64,000 nucleotides of DNA from Georgenia_B sunbinii (GTDB lineage: Bacteria > Actinomycetota > Actinomycetes > Actinomycetales > Actinomycetaceae). Made by a program: the position numbers and the translations under genes. Below, one piece after another: positions 21,630 through 29,554 of this stretch (the stretch's first letter is position 1; each line of letters begins with the position of its first letter). A model generated the notes under the pieces. The model searched no databases, had not been told where the DNA came from, and saw only the letters and a program-made list of their open reading frames with translations. The stretch is from the NCBI RefSeq assembly GCF_036421855.1, contig NZ_JAZGOK010000013.1; one strand, 5' to 3'.

Positions 21630-21740
21630 CGTCAAGTTCCTTCCTCGGTGCACGCGTGAGCGCGCAGATGTCCCCTGCCAGATACAAGGAGCCCCCACGA
21701 GCATCGGCGCTACCGCAACCGAGGAGCCAGACAATCCGGG

Positions 21741-21784
21741 CGTGAAGGCGGGGTGAAACCGGGGTGAGACCCGGGTGACGAATG
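21741..21784. promoter_or_regulatory. Four direct repeats of 11 bp (PHO-box-like operator)
   Basis: Units cgtgaaggcgg (21741), ggtgaaaccgg (21752), ggtgagacccg (21763) and ggtgacgaatg (21774) have an exact 11-bp period with invariant GTGA. On the minus strand the core reads TTCACC/CTCACC, like the 11-bp direct repeats bound by PhoP and other OmpR-family response regulators. The array lies between the divergent LPXTG gene and the beta-helix/DyP operon. Confidence 0.5.
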
Positions 21785-21839
21785 GTATGACGCAACGGAT
21801 CCGCACGTGGCGCGCCGCCTGCGGCCCGCTCGGCCTCCA

Positions 21840-21845
21840 TAGACT
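21840..21845 (+). promoter_or_regulatory. -10 box of a leaderless promoter
   Basis: TAGACT followed by 6 nt and the ATG of the beta-helix lipoprotein gene; no ribosome-binding site. Confidence 0.6.
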
Positions 21846-21851
21846 CGCACC

Positions 21852-23192
21852 ATGCTTCTCCAGCGGTTCCGGGAGGGCCGCCGCGTCGCCGCGAGCGCTG
21901 CCCTGCTCGCCCTCGCCCTCGTCGGCTGCGCGGCGACCGGTCCGGCACCCGACGAGCCCGCGGCCGCCGAGGTCGACGACGAGCGGCCCCTCGTCCGGGT
22001 CCCCGAGGACGCCCCGACGATCTCCGCGGGCATCGACCTGGTGAGCCCTGGCGGCACGGTGCTGGTCGAGGCCGGCACCTACCCGGAGGAGGTGACCATC
22101 GACAAGGCGGACGTCACGCTGCGCGGCAGCGACCGCAACGCCACCGTGATCGACGGCGAGGGCCTGCGCAGCTTCGGCGTGTTCGCGCACGCGGACGGCG
22201 TGCGGATCGAGAACCTCACGGTGCACTCCACGCTCTTCTACGGCGTCCTCGTCACCGGGATGCACGACGAGAACGGACCGCTGGCGCACGGCGGGCCCGG
22301 CTACGTCGAGCTCGACCCGGCCGAGTTCCCGCCGGTGGAGCGGTTCCGGATCGACCACGTCACCGCCTACAACAACGGGCTCTACGGGATCTATGCCTTC
22401 AACGCCCGGCACGGCGTCATCACCGACTCCTACGCGTCCGGGTCGGCCGACTCGGGCTTCTACGTCGGTCAGTGCGAGGAGTGCGACATCCTCGTCACCG
22501 CCAACGTGGCAGAGCGCAACGCCATCGGCTTCGAGAACGCCAACGCCTCGGGCCCGCTGCTCATCGCGGGCAACCGGTTCTCCGGGAACCGGATCGGGAT
22601 GACGCTGATCTCCAATTACCAGGAGGCCTTCACCCCCCAGCGCGGCAACGTCGCGGTCGGCAACCTGCTGTCGGCCAACGCCAGCGCCGACTCCCCCGCG
22701 CACGCGCTCGGCGGGTTCGGCGTGGGGCTGGCCATCACCGGCGGCCAGGGCAACGAGGTGCGGGACAACCGGATCGAGGACAACCCGGTGACCGGGATCC
22801 AGCTCGGCAACGCGGAGGACATCGCTGCCACCGGCAACCGCGTCACCGGCAACGTGCTCGCCGGCAACGGCATGGACCTGGCCGACGTCGCCGCCGCCCG
22901 TGCGCCGTCAGCGGACAACTGCTTCGAGGACAACGACGCGACGACGGCGTCCCCCGCCCTGCTGCTCGAGGCCGCGTGCCCCACGGGCGGCGGCGCCGGC
23001 GACGGCGTCCCGCAGCCCGAGGTCCCCGCCGGGATGAGCTTCCTGCAGGTGCCGGTGCCGCCGGCGCAGCCGACCCTGGCGGACACCGGGACCGACCAAC
23101 CGCCGCTGCCGGCGACGGTCGACATGCCCGCCGCCTCCCAGTTCGGCCTGCCGCAGCCGTCCCTGCTCGCCGACCGCGCGGGCACGGCATGA
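21852..23192 (+). CDS. NosD-like right-handed parallel beta-helix lipoprotein
   Basis: 446 residues. Residues 1-28 are a lipoprotein signal (ALLALALVGCAA; Cys at about 27 would be lipidated). From residue 48 the text is a classic NosD/pectate-lyase-like beta-helix: PEDAPTISAGIDLVSPGGTV, then VTLRGSDRNATVIDGEG and many short turns with N-G/N-R motifs (AYNNGLYGIYAF, GNRFSGNRIGMTL, GNRVTGNVLAGNGM). The C-terminal 90 residues are proline-rich and probably a linker. Such proteins bind or cleave carbohydrates or act as periplasmic metal-site assembly factors; the substrate here is unknown. It is the first gene of a three-gene operon with a second lipoprotein and a Tat-exported DyP peroxidase, each start overlapping the previous stop. 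Confidence 0.88.
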   Translation: MLLQRFREGRRVAASAALLALALVGCAATGPAPDEPAAAEVDDERPLVRVPEDAPTISAGIDLVSPGGTVLVEAGTYPEEVTIDKADVTLRGSDRNATVIDGEGLRSFGVFAHADGVRIENLTVHSTLFYGVLVTGMHDENGPLAHGGPGYVELDPAEFPPVERFRIDHVTAYNNGLYGIYAFNARHGVITDSYASGSADSGFYVGQCEECDILVTANVAERNAIGFENANASGPLLIAGNRFSGNRIGMTLISNYQEAFTPQRGNVAVGNLLSANASADSPAHALGGFGVGLAITGGQGNEVRDNRIEDNPVTGIQLGNAEDIAATGNRVTGNVLAGNGMDLADVAAARAPSADNCFEDNDATTASPALLLEAACPTGGGAGDGVPQPEVPAGMSFLQVPVPPAQPTLADTGTDQPPLPATVDMPAASQFGLPQPSLLADRAGTA

Positions 23193-24022
23193 TCCGGCAG
23201 CTGCGGCGCATGGTGCCGGCGGCGGTGCTGACCGTCGCGCTGGCCGTCGGCGCCGGCGGCTGCACCGCCACCGACGCCACGGCCGAGGCGCCCGCCACCT
23301 CGGCCGGAGCCCGACCGCTGACCACCGACGAGTCGCAGCGCCTCGCCGCCATGCGGTTCCAGAACTTCGACGCCGGGGCACGGGCGATCGAGACCGAGGT
23401 GACCGACTCCGGCACCCGGTACACCGTCACTGGCTGGGTCGACTTCACCGCCGAGCTCGGGTACGGGCGGATCGAGGGCGCTGCGTCCGGGGCCAGCCTC
23501 CTCGCGTGGACCCACGCCGGGATCAGCACCTACGACGGCGTCCCTGCCGACGGCTCGGTGCCGCTGCCGCCGCCCGGCACCGCCGATGGCGCGCAGGGCT
23601 GGACCAGCTCGACCCTCGAGCCGGACGCCTCGCGGCTCCACGCGCTCCTCGCCGTCGTGCTCCACGTCGGCAGCGAGCGGCCCGACAACCCCCTCCTGCT
23701 GCAGCAGACCGACGCCCGGTGGCTGCGCACGGACACGCTCGACGGGCTGACCCTCGACGTGATGAGCGCCCCGACGGCCGACGTCGTCTACGTCCCGGAG
23801 ACCTCCACGGCCGCCGGGGACGGCAGCGACTCCCCGCTGCGCTACTGGCTCGACGAGAGCGGCACCCTGCACCGGATGGAGGTGCGCCTCGGCGGCGCCG
23901 GCGAGTGGACCACCGTGGACCTCGCCGACGCCGACGGCGTGAGCTTCGCGGCGGCGTTCACCGACGAGGCCGGCACTGAGGAGGCCGGCACCGACGAGGC
24001 GGCCCCCGCGGGGGCACCGTGA
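23189..24022 (+). CDS. Lipoprotein of unknown function in DyP operon
   Basis: 277 residues; family not recognised. The N-terminus MIRQLRRMVPAAVLTVALAV followed by GAGGCTA is a lipoprotein signal with Cys near residue 25. The mature part contains a mixed alpha/beta domain (RFQNFDAGARAIETEV, YTVTGWVDFTAELGYGRIEG, LRYWLDESGTLHRMEVRLGG) reminiscent of the LolA/LppX-like half-barrels that carry lipids. That resemblance is only impressionistic. The tail is acidic and repetitive (AGTEEAGTDEAAP). The ATG overlaps the upstream stop (ATGA), and its own stop overlaps the DyP start (GTGA), so all three proteins are made together on the outer face of the membrane. Confidence 0.78.
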   Translation: MIRQLRRMVPAAVLTVALAVGAGGCTATDATAEAPATSAGARPLTTDESQRLAAMRFQNFDAGARAIETEVTDSGTRYTVTGWVDFTAELGYGRIEGAASGASLLAWTHAGISTYDGVPADGSVPLPPPGTADGAQGWTSSTLEPDASRLHALLAVVLHVGSERPDNPLLLQQTDARWLRTDTLDGLTLDVMSAPTADVVYVPETSTAAGDGSDSPLRYWLDESGTLHRMEVRLGGAGEWTTVDLADADGVSFAAAFTDEAGTEEAGTDEAAPAGAP

Positions 24023-25275
24023 CACCGCCGGACGAGCCGGCCGCGCCCCGCGGGCCCGCGCCCCAGCCGGCGCCGGCGGCCGAGGCACCCAGCCGGCGGG
24101 GCGTCCTTCGCGCCATGGCGACCCTCGGCCTCGGCACCGGCATCGGTCTCGCGGGCGGGTTCGCCGGCGCGGGCGCCTTCACCTCGTCGGACGGCGCCGG
24201 CGCCACGCCGGATGCACCGGAGGCCGCGGCGACCGCCCGCCCGACCGGCGTGGCGCCCCACGGGCGGCACCAGGCGGGGGTCGACCGGCCGGGCACGCCC
24301 CAGGCCCACGGCTTCGTGCTCGTCCTCGCGCTGCCGGCCCTCACCGGCACGGCGCCCCGGGGCGCGACGACGCTACGCGACCTGTGCGCCACTGCCGGCG
24401 AGGCCGTCACCGCCGTCACCTCCGACGGCGCCGCGCGGGCGGGGCTCCTCGACGGGCCGGGCGACCTGAGCGTCACCATCGGGCTGGGGCCCCGGCTGGT
24501 CCAGCTCGTCGACGCGTCGCTGCCCGGCGCCGAGGACCTGCCCTCGTTCGCCGGTGACGACGGGATCGCCGGCGAGCACCGCGGCGGCGACCTCCTCGTC
24601 GCGGCCTACAGCAGCGACCCCAACGACGCCGAGCTCGCGGCGCGGTGGGTGGCTGCTCAGCTGCCCGGCGCGCAGCCGCAGTGGTCGCAGCGGGGCTTCC
24701 GGGCGCCGGGGGCCGGCACCGTCACCCGCAGCCCGCTGGGCTTCCACGACGGCGTCATCGTGCCCCGCGGCGAGGCCGAGCTCGATGAGCACGTGTGGCT
24801 GGCCGACGGCCCGTTGGCCGGCGCAACGATCTGCGTCGTCCGCCGCCTGCGGCTGGACACCACCCGGTTCCGTGACGAATCGGTGGCGCGTCAGGAAGAG
24901 ATTGTCGGCCGTCGCCGCCAGGACGGCTCGCCGCTCTCCGGCGGCGGACCGGACGACGAGGTCGATGTGCTGGCCAAGTCACCCACGGGCGCGCTCCTCA
25001 CCCCGGCACGGTCACATGTCCGGGCCGCGCATCCCTCCTTCACCGACAGCCACCTCATGCTCCGCCGTGGTTACTCCTATGACAATGGCGGCGACGACTC
25101 CGGCCTGATGTTCATCTGCTTCCAGCGTGAGCTGCGCACCTTTGTCCAGACCCAGCACCGCCTGGACGAGACGGACGACCTCATGGCCTACGCGACCCCG
25201 ACGGCCAGCGGCGCCTTCCTCATCCTGCCCGGCCTCGACACCGGCCGGCCGCTCGGCTCCTCGCTGCCAGGCTGA
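24019..25275 (+). CDS. Tat-exported DyP-type haem peroxidase (EfeB-like)
   Basis: 418 residues. A twin-arginine signal is visible: SRRGVLR at residues 25-31 followed by a hydrophobic glycine-rich helix, so the enzyme is exported folded with its haem. The ferredoxin-like DyP fold is recognised by GFHDG (family GxxDG motif with the catalytic Asp) at about residue 246. The C-terminal block SHVRAAHP...LMLRRGYSYDNG has the proximal haem-ligand His region and conserved Arg. FICFQRELRTFVQTQHRL is the usual following helix. DyP/EfeB enzymes use peroxide to oxidise dyes or phenols or act in haem/iron handling. No EfeU or EfeO gene lies beside it; its partners are two lipoproteins. The last codon is three bases from the convergent ABC exporter. 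Confidence 0.92.
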   Translation: MTPPDEPAAPRGPAPQPAPAAEAPSRRGVLRAMATLGLGTGIGLAGGFAGAGAFTSSDGAGATPDAPEAAATARPTGVAPHGRHQAGVDRPGTPQAHGFVLVLALPALTGTAPRGATTLRDLCATAGEAVTAVTSDGAARAGLLDGPGDLSVTIGLGPRLVQLVDASLPGAEDLPSFAGDDGIAGEHRGGDLLVAAYSSDPNDAELAARWVAAQLPGAQPQWSQRGFRAPGAGTVTRSPLGFHDGVIVPRGEAELDEHVWLADGPLAGATICVVRRLRLDTTRFRDESVARQEEIVGRRRQDGSPLSGGGPDDEVDVLAKSPTGALLTPARSHVRAAHPSFTDSHLMLRRGYSYDNGGDDSGLMFICFQRELRTFVQTQHRLDETDDLMAYATPTASGAFLILPGLDTGRPLGSSLPG

Positions 25276-25278
25276 CGC

Positions 25279-27147
25279 TCAGGCAGCGGCCGGCAGGAAC
25301 TGGGTGTCGTGGAGCTGGGCGTAGCGGCCGCCGACAGCCAGGAGCTCGGCGTGGCTGCCGGACTCGACGATGCGCCCGTCCTCGACCACGAGGATCGTGT
25401 CGGCGGCCCGGATCGTCGACAGCCGGTGGGCGATGACGACGGCGGTGCGTCCGGCGAGCGCCTCGGCCAGCGCGGCCTGGACCGCGGCCTCGGACGTGGA
25501 GTCCAGGTGGGCAGTGGCCTCGTCGAGGATGACGATCTGCGGCCGCGCGAGGAGCACGCGTGCAATCGTCAGGCGTTGGCGCTCCCCACCGGAGAGCCGG
25601 TAGCCGCGGTCACCCACGACCGTGTCGAGCCCGTCGGGCACGCTCCGCACGAACTCGCTCAGCCGGGCTCGCCGGAGCGCCTCCCACACGTCGTCGTCGT
25701 CCGCCTCCGGACGGGCCAGGAGCAGGTTCTCGCGGACGCTCTCGTGGAACAGGTGACCGTCCTGGGTGACCATCCCGACCACGCTGCGCAGGGAGTCCGC
25801 GGTGAGGTCACGGACGTCGGTCCCGCCGATCCGCACCGCGCCGTCGTCCACGTCGAACAACCGGGGGATGAGCGCGGCGATGGTCGACTTCCCGGCCCCG
25901 GAGGATCCGACGAGCGCCACCGTCTGCCCCGGTTCGGCGACGAAGGAGACCTCGTGCAGCACGTCCACCCCGCCGCGGGCGTCGAGGGTGGCCACCTCCT
26001 CCAACGAGGCGAGCGAGACCTTGTCGGCCGCGGGGTAGGCGAAGGTGACCCGGTCGAACTCGACGGAGGCCGGCGCGTGGCCCAGGGGCCGCGCGTCCGG
26101 CTTCTCCTGGATCAGCGGTTCCAGGTCGAGGACCTCGAAGACTCGTTGAAAGCTGACCATCGCACTCATGACCTCGACCCGCGCGCTCGCCAGGGCGGTC
26201 AGCGGCGCGTAGAGCCGGGTGAGCAGCAGGGCTAGCGACACCACGGCTCCTGCCTCGAGACCGCCGGTGAGGGCGAGGTAGCCGCCGGCGCCGTAGACCA
26301 CGGCCAGTGCCAGGGCGGAGACAAGGGTGAGGGCGATGAAGAACACCTGCTGGAGCATCGCGCTACGTACCCCGATCTCCCGCACCCGGCCCGCCCGGGC
26401 GGCGAACGCCGCCGACTCGTGCTCAGGTCGCCCGAAGAGCTTGATGAGCGTGGCACCCGGGGCGGAGAACCGCTCGGTCATCTGGGTGCTCATCGTGGCG
26501 TTGTGGTTGGCGGCCTCCCGCTCGAGCCGGGCCAGCCGGGCACCCATCCGCCGGGCGGGCAGCACGAAGACCGGGAGCAGGACCAGCGTCAGCACGGTCA
26601 CCTGCCAGGAGAGCAGCAGCATCGCCACCCCGGCGAGAATGAGCGTGACGACGTTGCTCACCACCCCGGAGAGAGTCTCGCTGAAGGCCCGCTGCGCCCC
26701 GATGACGTCGTTGTTCAGCCGACTGACGAGGGCACCGGTTCTGGTGCGGCCGAAGAACGCGATCGGCAGCCGTTGGACGTGGTCGTAGACGGCCGTGCGC
26801 AGGTCGAGGATGAGGCCCTCGCCGATGTTGGCCGACAACCACCGTTGCGCCAGGCCGAGCCCCGCCTCAGCCAGGGCGATGAGGGCGATCGCCGTCGCCA
26901 GCCCCACGACGACTCGCGCCGCCTGCCCACCGATGATCGCGTCGACGACGCGGCCGGCGAGGAGGGGCGTGGCCACGGTCATCGCCGCCATGAGGACGCT
27001 GACGACGGTGAAGATGGTGATCCGGCGCCGGTGCGGGCGCGCGAAAGCAACGATCCGCTTGAGTGCGGCGCGGGAGAACGGTCGTTGGTCCTCATCGGCG
27101 TACGTCGCGGTGTAGAGCGCGTGCCACGCGGTGGACTCCATGCTCAT
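25279..27147 (-). CDS. ABC exporter (fused membrane and ATPase domains, MDR type)
   Basis: 622 residues. Six-helix exporter domain in the first 340 residues (for example IFTVVSVLMAAMTVATPLLA and the loop AFFGRTRTGALVSRLNNDV). The ATPase follows, with Walker A GSSGAGKST, signature LSGGERQRLTIAR, Walker B IVILDEATAHLD and H-loop AHRLST. It probably works as a dimer exporting hydrophobic drugs or metabolites. ATG 27147 has GGGAG upstream and is preferred to ATG 27198 and the internal ATG 27141. It is divergent from soxR, with an 83-bp gap containing a SoxR-box-like inverted repeat, so it is likely induced by redox-cycling compounds. SoxR control of an ABC transporter is known in Streptomyces. 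Confidence 0.92.
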   Translation of the reverse strand: MSMESTAWHALYTATYADEDQRPFSRAALKRIVAFARPHRRRITIFTVVSVLMAAMTVATPLLAGRVVDAIIGGQAARVVVGLATAIALIALAEAGLGLAQRWLSANIGEGLILDLRTAVYDHVQRLPIAFFGRTRTGALVSRLNNDVIGAQRAFSETLSGVVSNVVTLILAGVAMLLLSWQVTVLTLVLLPVFVLPARRMGARLARLEREAANHNATMSTQMTERFSAPGATLIKLFGRPEHESAAFAARAGRVREIGVRSAMLQQVFFIALTLVSALALAVVYGAGGYLALTGGLEAGAVVSLALLLTRLYAPLTALASARVEVMSAMVSFQRVFEVLDLEPLIQEKPDARPLGHAPASVEFDRVTFAYPAADKVSLASLEEVATLDARGGVDVLHEVSFVAEPGQTVALVGSSGAGKSTIAALIPRLFDVDDGAVRIGGTDVRDLTADSLRSVVGMVTQDGHLFHESVRENLLLARPEADDDDVWEALRRARLSEFVRSVPDGLDTVVGDRGYRLSGGERQRLTIARVLLARPQIVILDEATAHLDSTSEAAVQAALAEALAGRTAVVIAHRLSTIRAADTILVVEDGRIVESGSHAELLAVGGRYAQLHDTQFLPAAA

Positions 27148-27191
27148 CGGGGTCTCCCTGGTCTCGGCGGGTGGTACCTGACCACCGTGAG

Positions 27192-27211
27192 ACATCAACT
27201 AAGGTTGAGGT
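27192..27211. promoter_or_regulatory. SoxR-box-like operator
   Basis: Inverted repeat with arms ACATCAAC (27192-27199) and GTTGAGGT (27204-27211) around TAAG; the symmetric core is TCAAC/GTTGA. It resembles the enterobacterial SoxR site (CCTCAAG/CTTGAGG arms around four bases) and sits between the ABC exporter and soxR. Confidence 0.55.
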
Positions 27212-27230
27212 CAAGGGTGGGAGGAGTGCC

Positions 27231-27683
27231 ATGGATGCCGCACCGGCATGGGACCAGCAGGAGCTGAGCGTCGGCGAGCTGGCGAGCCGCAGTGGCGTCC
27301 GGGTCTCTGCCCTGCACTTCTACGAGCGGCGAGGCCTCATCGCCAGCCGCCGCACGCCCGGGAACCAGCGGCGGTATCGCCGCGACACCCTGCGCCGGGT
27401 CGCCTTGATCCGCATCGCCCAGCGGGTGGGCATCCCGCTCGCGGACATCCGCGACGCCCTCGACTCGTTGCCGGACGGCCGCACGCCCACCCGGCAGGAC
27501 TGGCAACGCCTCTCCGCCCGGTGGCGGTCCGAGCTCGACGAGCGGATCCACCAGCTGGAGCAGCTGCGCGACGACTTCACCGACTGCATCGGCTGCGGCT
27601 GCCTCTCGCTCGACCGGTGCACCCTGGCCAACCCGAAGGACGTCTACGGCACCCAAGGCCCCGGCCCCCAACGCCTCGCCTGA
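27231..27683 (+). CDS. soxR: Redox-sensing MerR-family regulator SoxR
   Basis: 150 residues. The N-terminal MerR winged helix begins LSVGELASRSGVRVSALHFY with ERRGLI and RYRRDTLRRVALI. A dimerisation helix follows, and then the diagnostic cluster motif CIGCGCLSLDRC (C-x2-C-x-C-x5-C) near residues 121-132, which binds the [2Fe-2S] centre that senses redox-active drugs. ATG 27231 has a strong GGGAGGAG site. The divergent ABC exporter and the shared inverted repeat make the exporter the obvious target, with autoregulation possible. In actinomycetes SoxR responds to endogenous or foreign redox-cycling pigments rather than to general superoxide stress. Confidence 0.95.
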   Translation: MDAAPAWDQQELSVGELASRSGVRVSALHFYERRGLIASRRTPGNQRRYRRDTLRRVALIRIAQRVGIPLADIRDALDSLPDGRTPTRQDWQRLSARWRSELDERIHQLEQLRDDFTDCIGCGCLSLDRCTLANPKDVYGTQGPGPQRLA

Positions 27684-27733
27684 CCTCACGCACACCGCCC
27701 GGACGGGTGACCCAAGCGGAGGTGGTGGCGCGG

Positions 27734-28876
27734 TCAGTGCAGGGGGGCGGCCTCGTGCAGGCGGTCGGCCGCGGCTGCGATGCGCTCGTCGGTGGCGGTG
27801 AGCGCGATCCGCACGTGACGGGCACCGGCCGGGCCGTAGAACTCCCCCGGGGCGACCAGGATCCCGCGCTCGGCGAGCGCCGCGACGATCCCGCGCCCGT
27901 CGAGCGGGGAGTCCTCCGGCAGGGCGGCCCACAGGTAGAGCCCGGCCTCGTTGCCCTCCCCCACGACAAGGCCCGCGGCGCGAACACTGGCGAGCAGCAG
28001 CTCGCGGCGGCGCCGGTAGGTCTCACGCTGCGCGGCGACGTGCTCGTCGTCGCCCAGTGCCGCCCCCAGTGCTGCCTGCACCGGCGTCGGCATCATCATC
28101 CCGGTGTGCTTGCGGGTCGCCAGCAGCCGGTCGACGATCGCCGGGTCGCCGGCGGCGAAGGCGGCCCGGTAGCCGGCGAGGTTGGACTGCTTGCTGGCCG
28201 AGTACAGCACCAGCAGGCCCTCGTGGCTGCCGCCGGTCACCCGCGGGTCGAGCAGGCTCGGGACGCCGTCGCTCGCCCACGGCTCGGCCCACGCGAGCTC
28301 GGCGTAGCACTCGTCGCTGACCACCACCACGCCCCGCTGCCGAGCCCACGCGACCACCTTGGCCAGGTGCGCCACCCCGAGGACCTGCCCGGTGGGGTTG
28401 GACGGCGAGTTCAGCCACAGCAGCCGCACCCGCCCGGGCCCGACCGCCGTCGTCGCGTCCGCCGGCCACGGGGTCGCGCCGACCAGCCGGGCGCCGACGT
28501 CGTAGGTCGGGTAGGCGATCCGGGGATGGACGACGACGTCGCCCTCACCGAGGCCGAGCAGCCCCGGCAACGCGGCGACCAGCTCCTTGGAGCCGATCGT
28601 CGGCAGTACCGCGTCCGGTGTGAGGCCGGTGACCCCGCGCCGTCGTGCGAACCAGTCGACGACGGCGCGGCGCAGCTCCTCGGTGCCATGGGTCGTGGGG
28701 TAGCCCGGGGCGTCCGCGGCGGCGACGAGCGCCTCCCGGACCACCGCCGGGGTCGGGTCGATCGGGGTACCGATCGACAGGTCGACGATGCCCCCGGGGT
28801 GCTGCCCGGCGCGCGCCCGCGCGCCGTCGAGGCTGTCCCACGGGAACTGCGGCAGCGCGTCGACGAACAGCCCCAC
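27734..28876 (-). CDS. dapC: Succinyldiaminopimelate transaminase
   Basis: 380 residues; PLP-dependent class I/II aminotransferase. Its place right after the ferredoxin gene is the actinobacterial dapC context: it makes N-succinyl-LL-2,6-diaminopimelate for lysine and peptidoglycan. Seen in sequence: VDLSIGTPIDPTP near the N-terminus, YPTTHGTEELRRAV, the substrate loop LNSPSNPTGQVL, VVVVSDECYAELAW, and the PLP-lysine motif YSASKQSNLAGYRAAF. The GTG start at 28876 is five bases past the ferredoxin stop, indicating co-transcription and coupled translation. Its 3' end converges with soxR. Confidence 0.93.
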   Translation of the reverse strand: MGLFVDALPQFPWDSLDGARARAGQHPGGIVDLSIGTPIDPTPAVVREALVAAADAPGYPTTHGTEELRRAVVDWFARRRGVTGLTPDAVLPTIGSKELVAALPGLLGLGEGDVVVHPRIAYPTYDVGARLVGATPWPADATTAVGPGRVRLLWLNSPSNPTGQVLGVAHLAKVVAWARQRGVVVVSDECYAELAWAEPWASDGVPSLLDPRVTGGSHEGLLVLYSASKQSNLAGYRAAFAAGDPAIVDRLLATRKHTGMMMPTPVQAALGAALGDDEHVAAQRETYRRRRELLLASVRAAGLVVGEGNEAGLYLWAALPEDSPLDGRGIVAALAERGILVAPGEFYGPAGARHVRIALTATDERIAAAADRLHEAAPLH

Positions 28877-28881
28877 CGCGC

Positions 28882-29199
28882 TCAGGCCTGCGGCGGCAGC
28901 GCGGCGACCATCGGGTCGTCCTTGTCGATGACGCCCATCTTCGCCGCTCCACCGGGTGAGCCGATGACGTCGAAGAACTCCACGTTCGCCCGGTAGTAGT
29001 CGGCCCACTGCTCGGGGGTGTCGTCCTCGTAGTAGATCGCCTCGACGGGGCAGACCGGTTCGCAGGCGCCGCAGTCGACGCATTCGTCGGGCTGGATGTA
29101 CAGCATCCGGTTGCCCTCATAGATGCAATCGACTGGACACTCGTCGACGCACGAACGGTCCTTGACGTCGACGCACGGCTGCGCGATGACGTAGGTCAC
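28882..29199 (-). CDS. fdxA: Seven-iron [3Fe-4S][4Fe-4S] ferredoxin
   Basis: 105 residues, the usual length of actinobacterial FdxA. Small cytosolic electron carrier. Cys ligands are in CVDVKDRSCVDECPVDCIYE (N-terminal cluster) and CVDCGACEPVCPVEAIYYED (second cluster). The C-terminal extension EQWADYYRANVEFFD is typical of the FdxA type. The GTG start has GGGAGGG four bases upstream. A perfect 20-bp palindrome lies in the region just 5' of the ribosome-binding site. dapC follows immediately, as in many actinobacteria. Confidence 0.96.
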   Translation of the reverse strand: MTYVIAQPCVDVKDRSCVDECPVDCIYEGNRMLYIQPDECVDCGACEPVCPVEAIYYEDDTPEQWADYYRANVEFFDVIGSPGGAAKMGVIDKDDPMVAALPPQA

Positions 29200-29213
29200 G
29201 GTTCCCTCCCTCT

Positions 29214-29233
29214 GCACGGCCGGCCGGCCGTGC
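29214..29233. promoter_or_regulatory. Perfect 20-bp palindrome upstream of fdxA
   Basis: GCACGGCCGG (29214-29223) and its exact reverse complement (29224-29233), 15 bp before the fdxA start. It could be an operator, or a hairpin at the 5' end of the mRNA. A TAGTAT -10-like box at 29249-29254 (+ strand) may serve the divergent small gene. Confidence 0.5.
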
Positions 29234-29322
29234 CTGTCGGTGCCCGTCTAGTATCCCTCATAGCCGACGCCGCGCCGCCCCGAGGGCCACCCAGCGGTAC
29301 GGCCGGTTGAGAAGGAGGCGTC

Positions 29323-29553
29323 GTGGCAGCGTTGTGGGCGGACTGGCCGGTCGGTACCCGGGTCGTCATCCGCTACCGGCTCGCCGAGGGCGGCTACTCC
29401 GACGCGCTCGGGGACCTGCTCGAGGCGGACGAGGACAGCGCCTTGGTCGCCACCCGCCGGGGCCCGGTCCGGGTGTCGGCGAGCGACGCCGTCGTCGGCA
29501 AGAAGGTGCCGCCGCCCCCGCCGCCGCGCCGGCGCCGCCCGCCGCCGAGCTGA
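29323..29553 (+). CDS. Small conserved protein with SH3-like fold and proline-arginine tail
   Basis: 76 residues. The GTG start is preceded by a strong AAGGAGG site. The sequence WPVGTRVVIRYRLAEGGYSD then LLEADEDSALVATRRGPVRV resembles the N-terminal domain that precedes the GNAT acetyltransferase domain in a family of actinobacterial proteins encoded beside fdxA and dapC. Here the acetyltransferase domain is missing: the protein ends after a tail of eight prolines and several arginines, one base from the convergent vanW gene. It is either a stand-alone domain or the remnant of a longer gene. Confidence 0.7.
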   Translation: MAALWADWPVGTRVVIRYRLAEGGYSDALGDLLEADEDSALVATRRGPVRVSASDAVVGKKVPPPPPPRRRRPPPS

Positions 29554-29554
29554 C

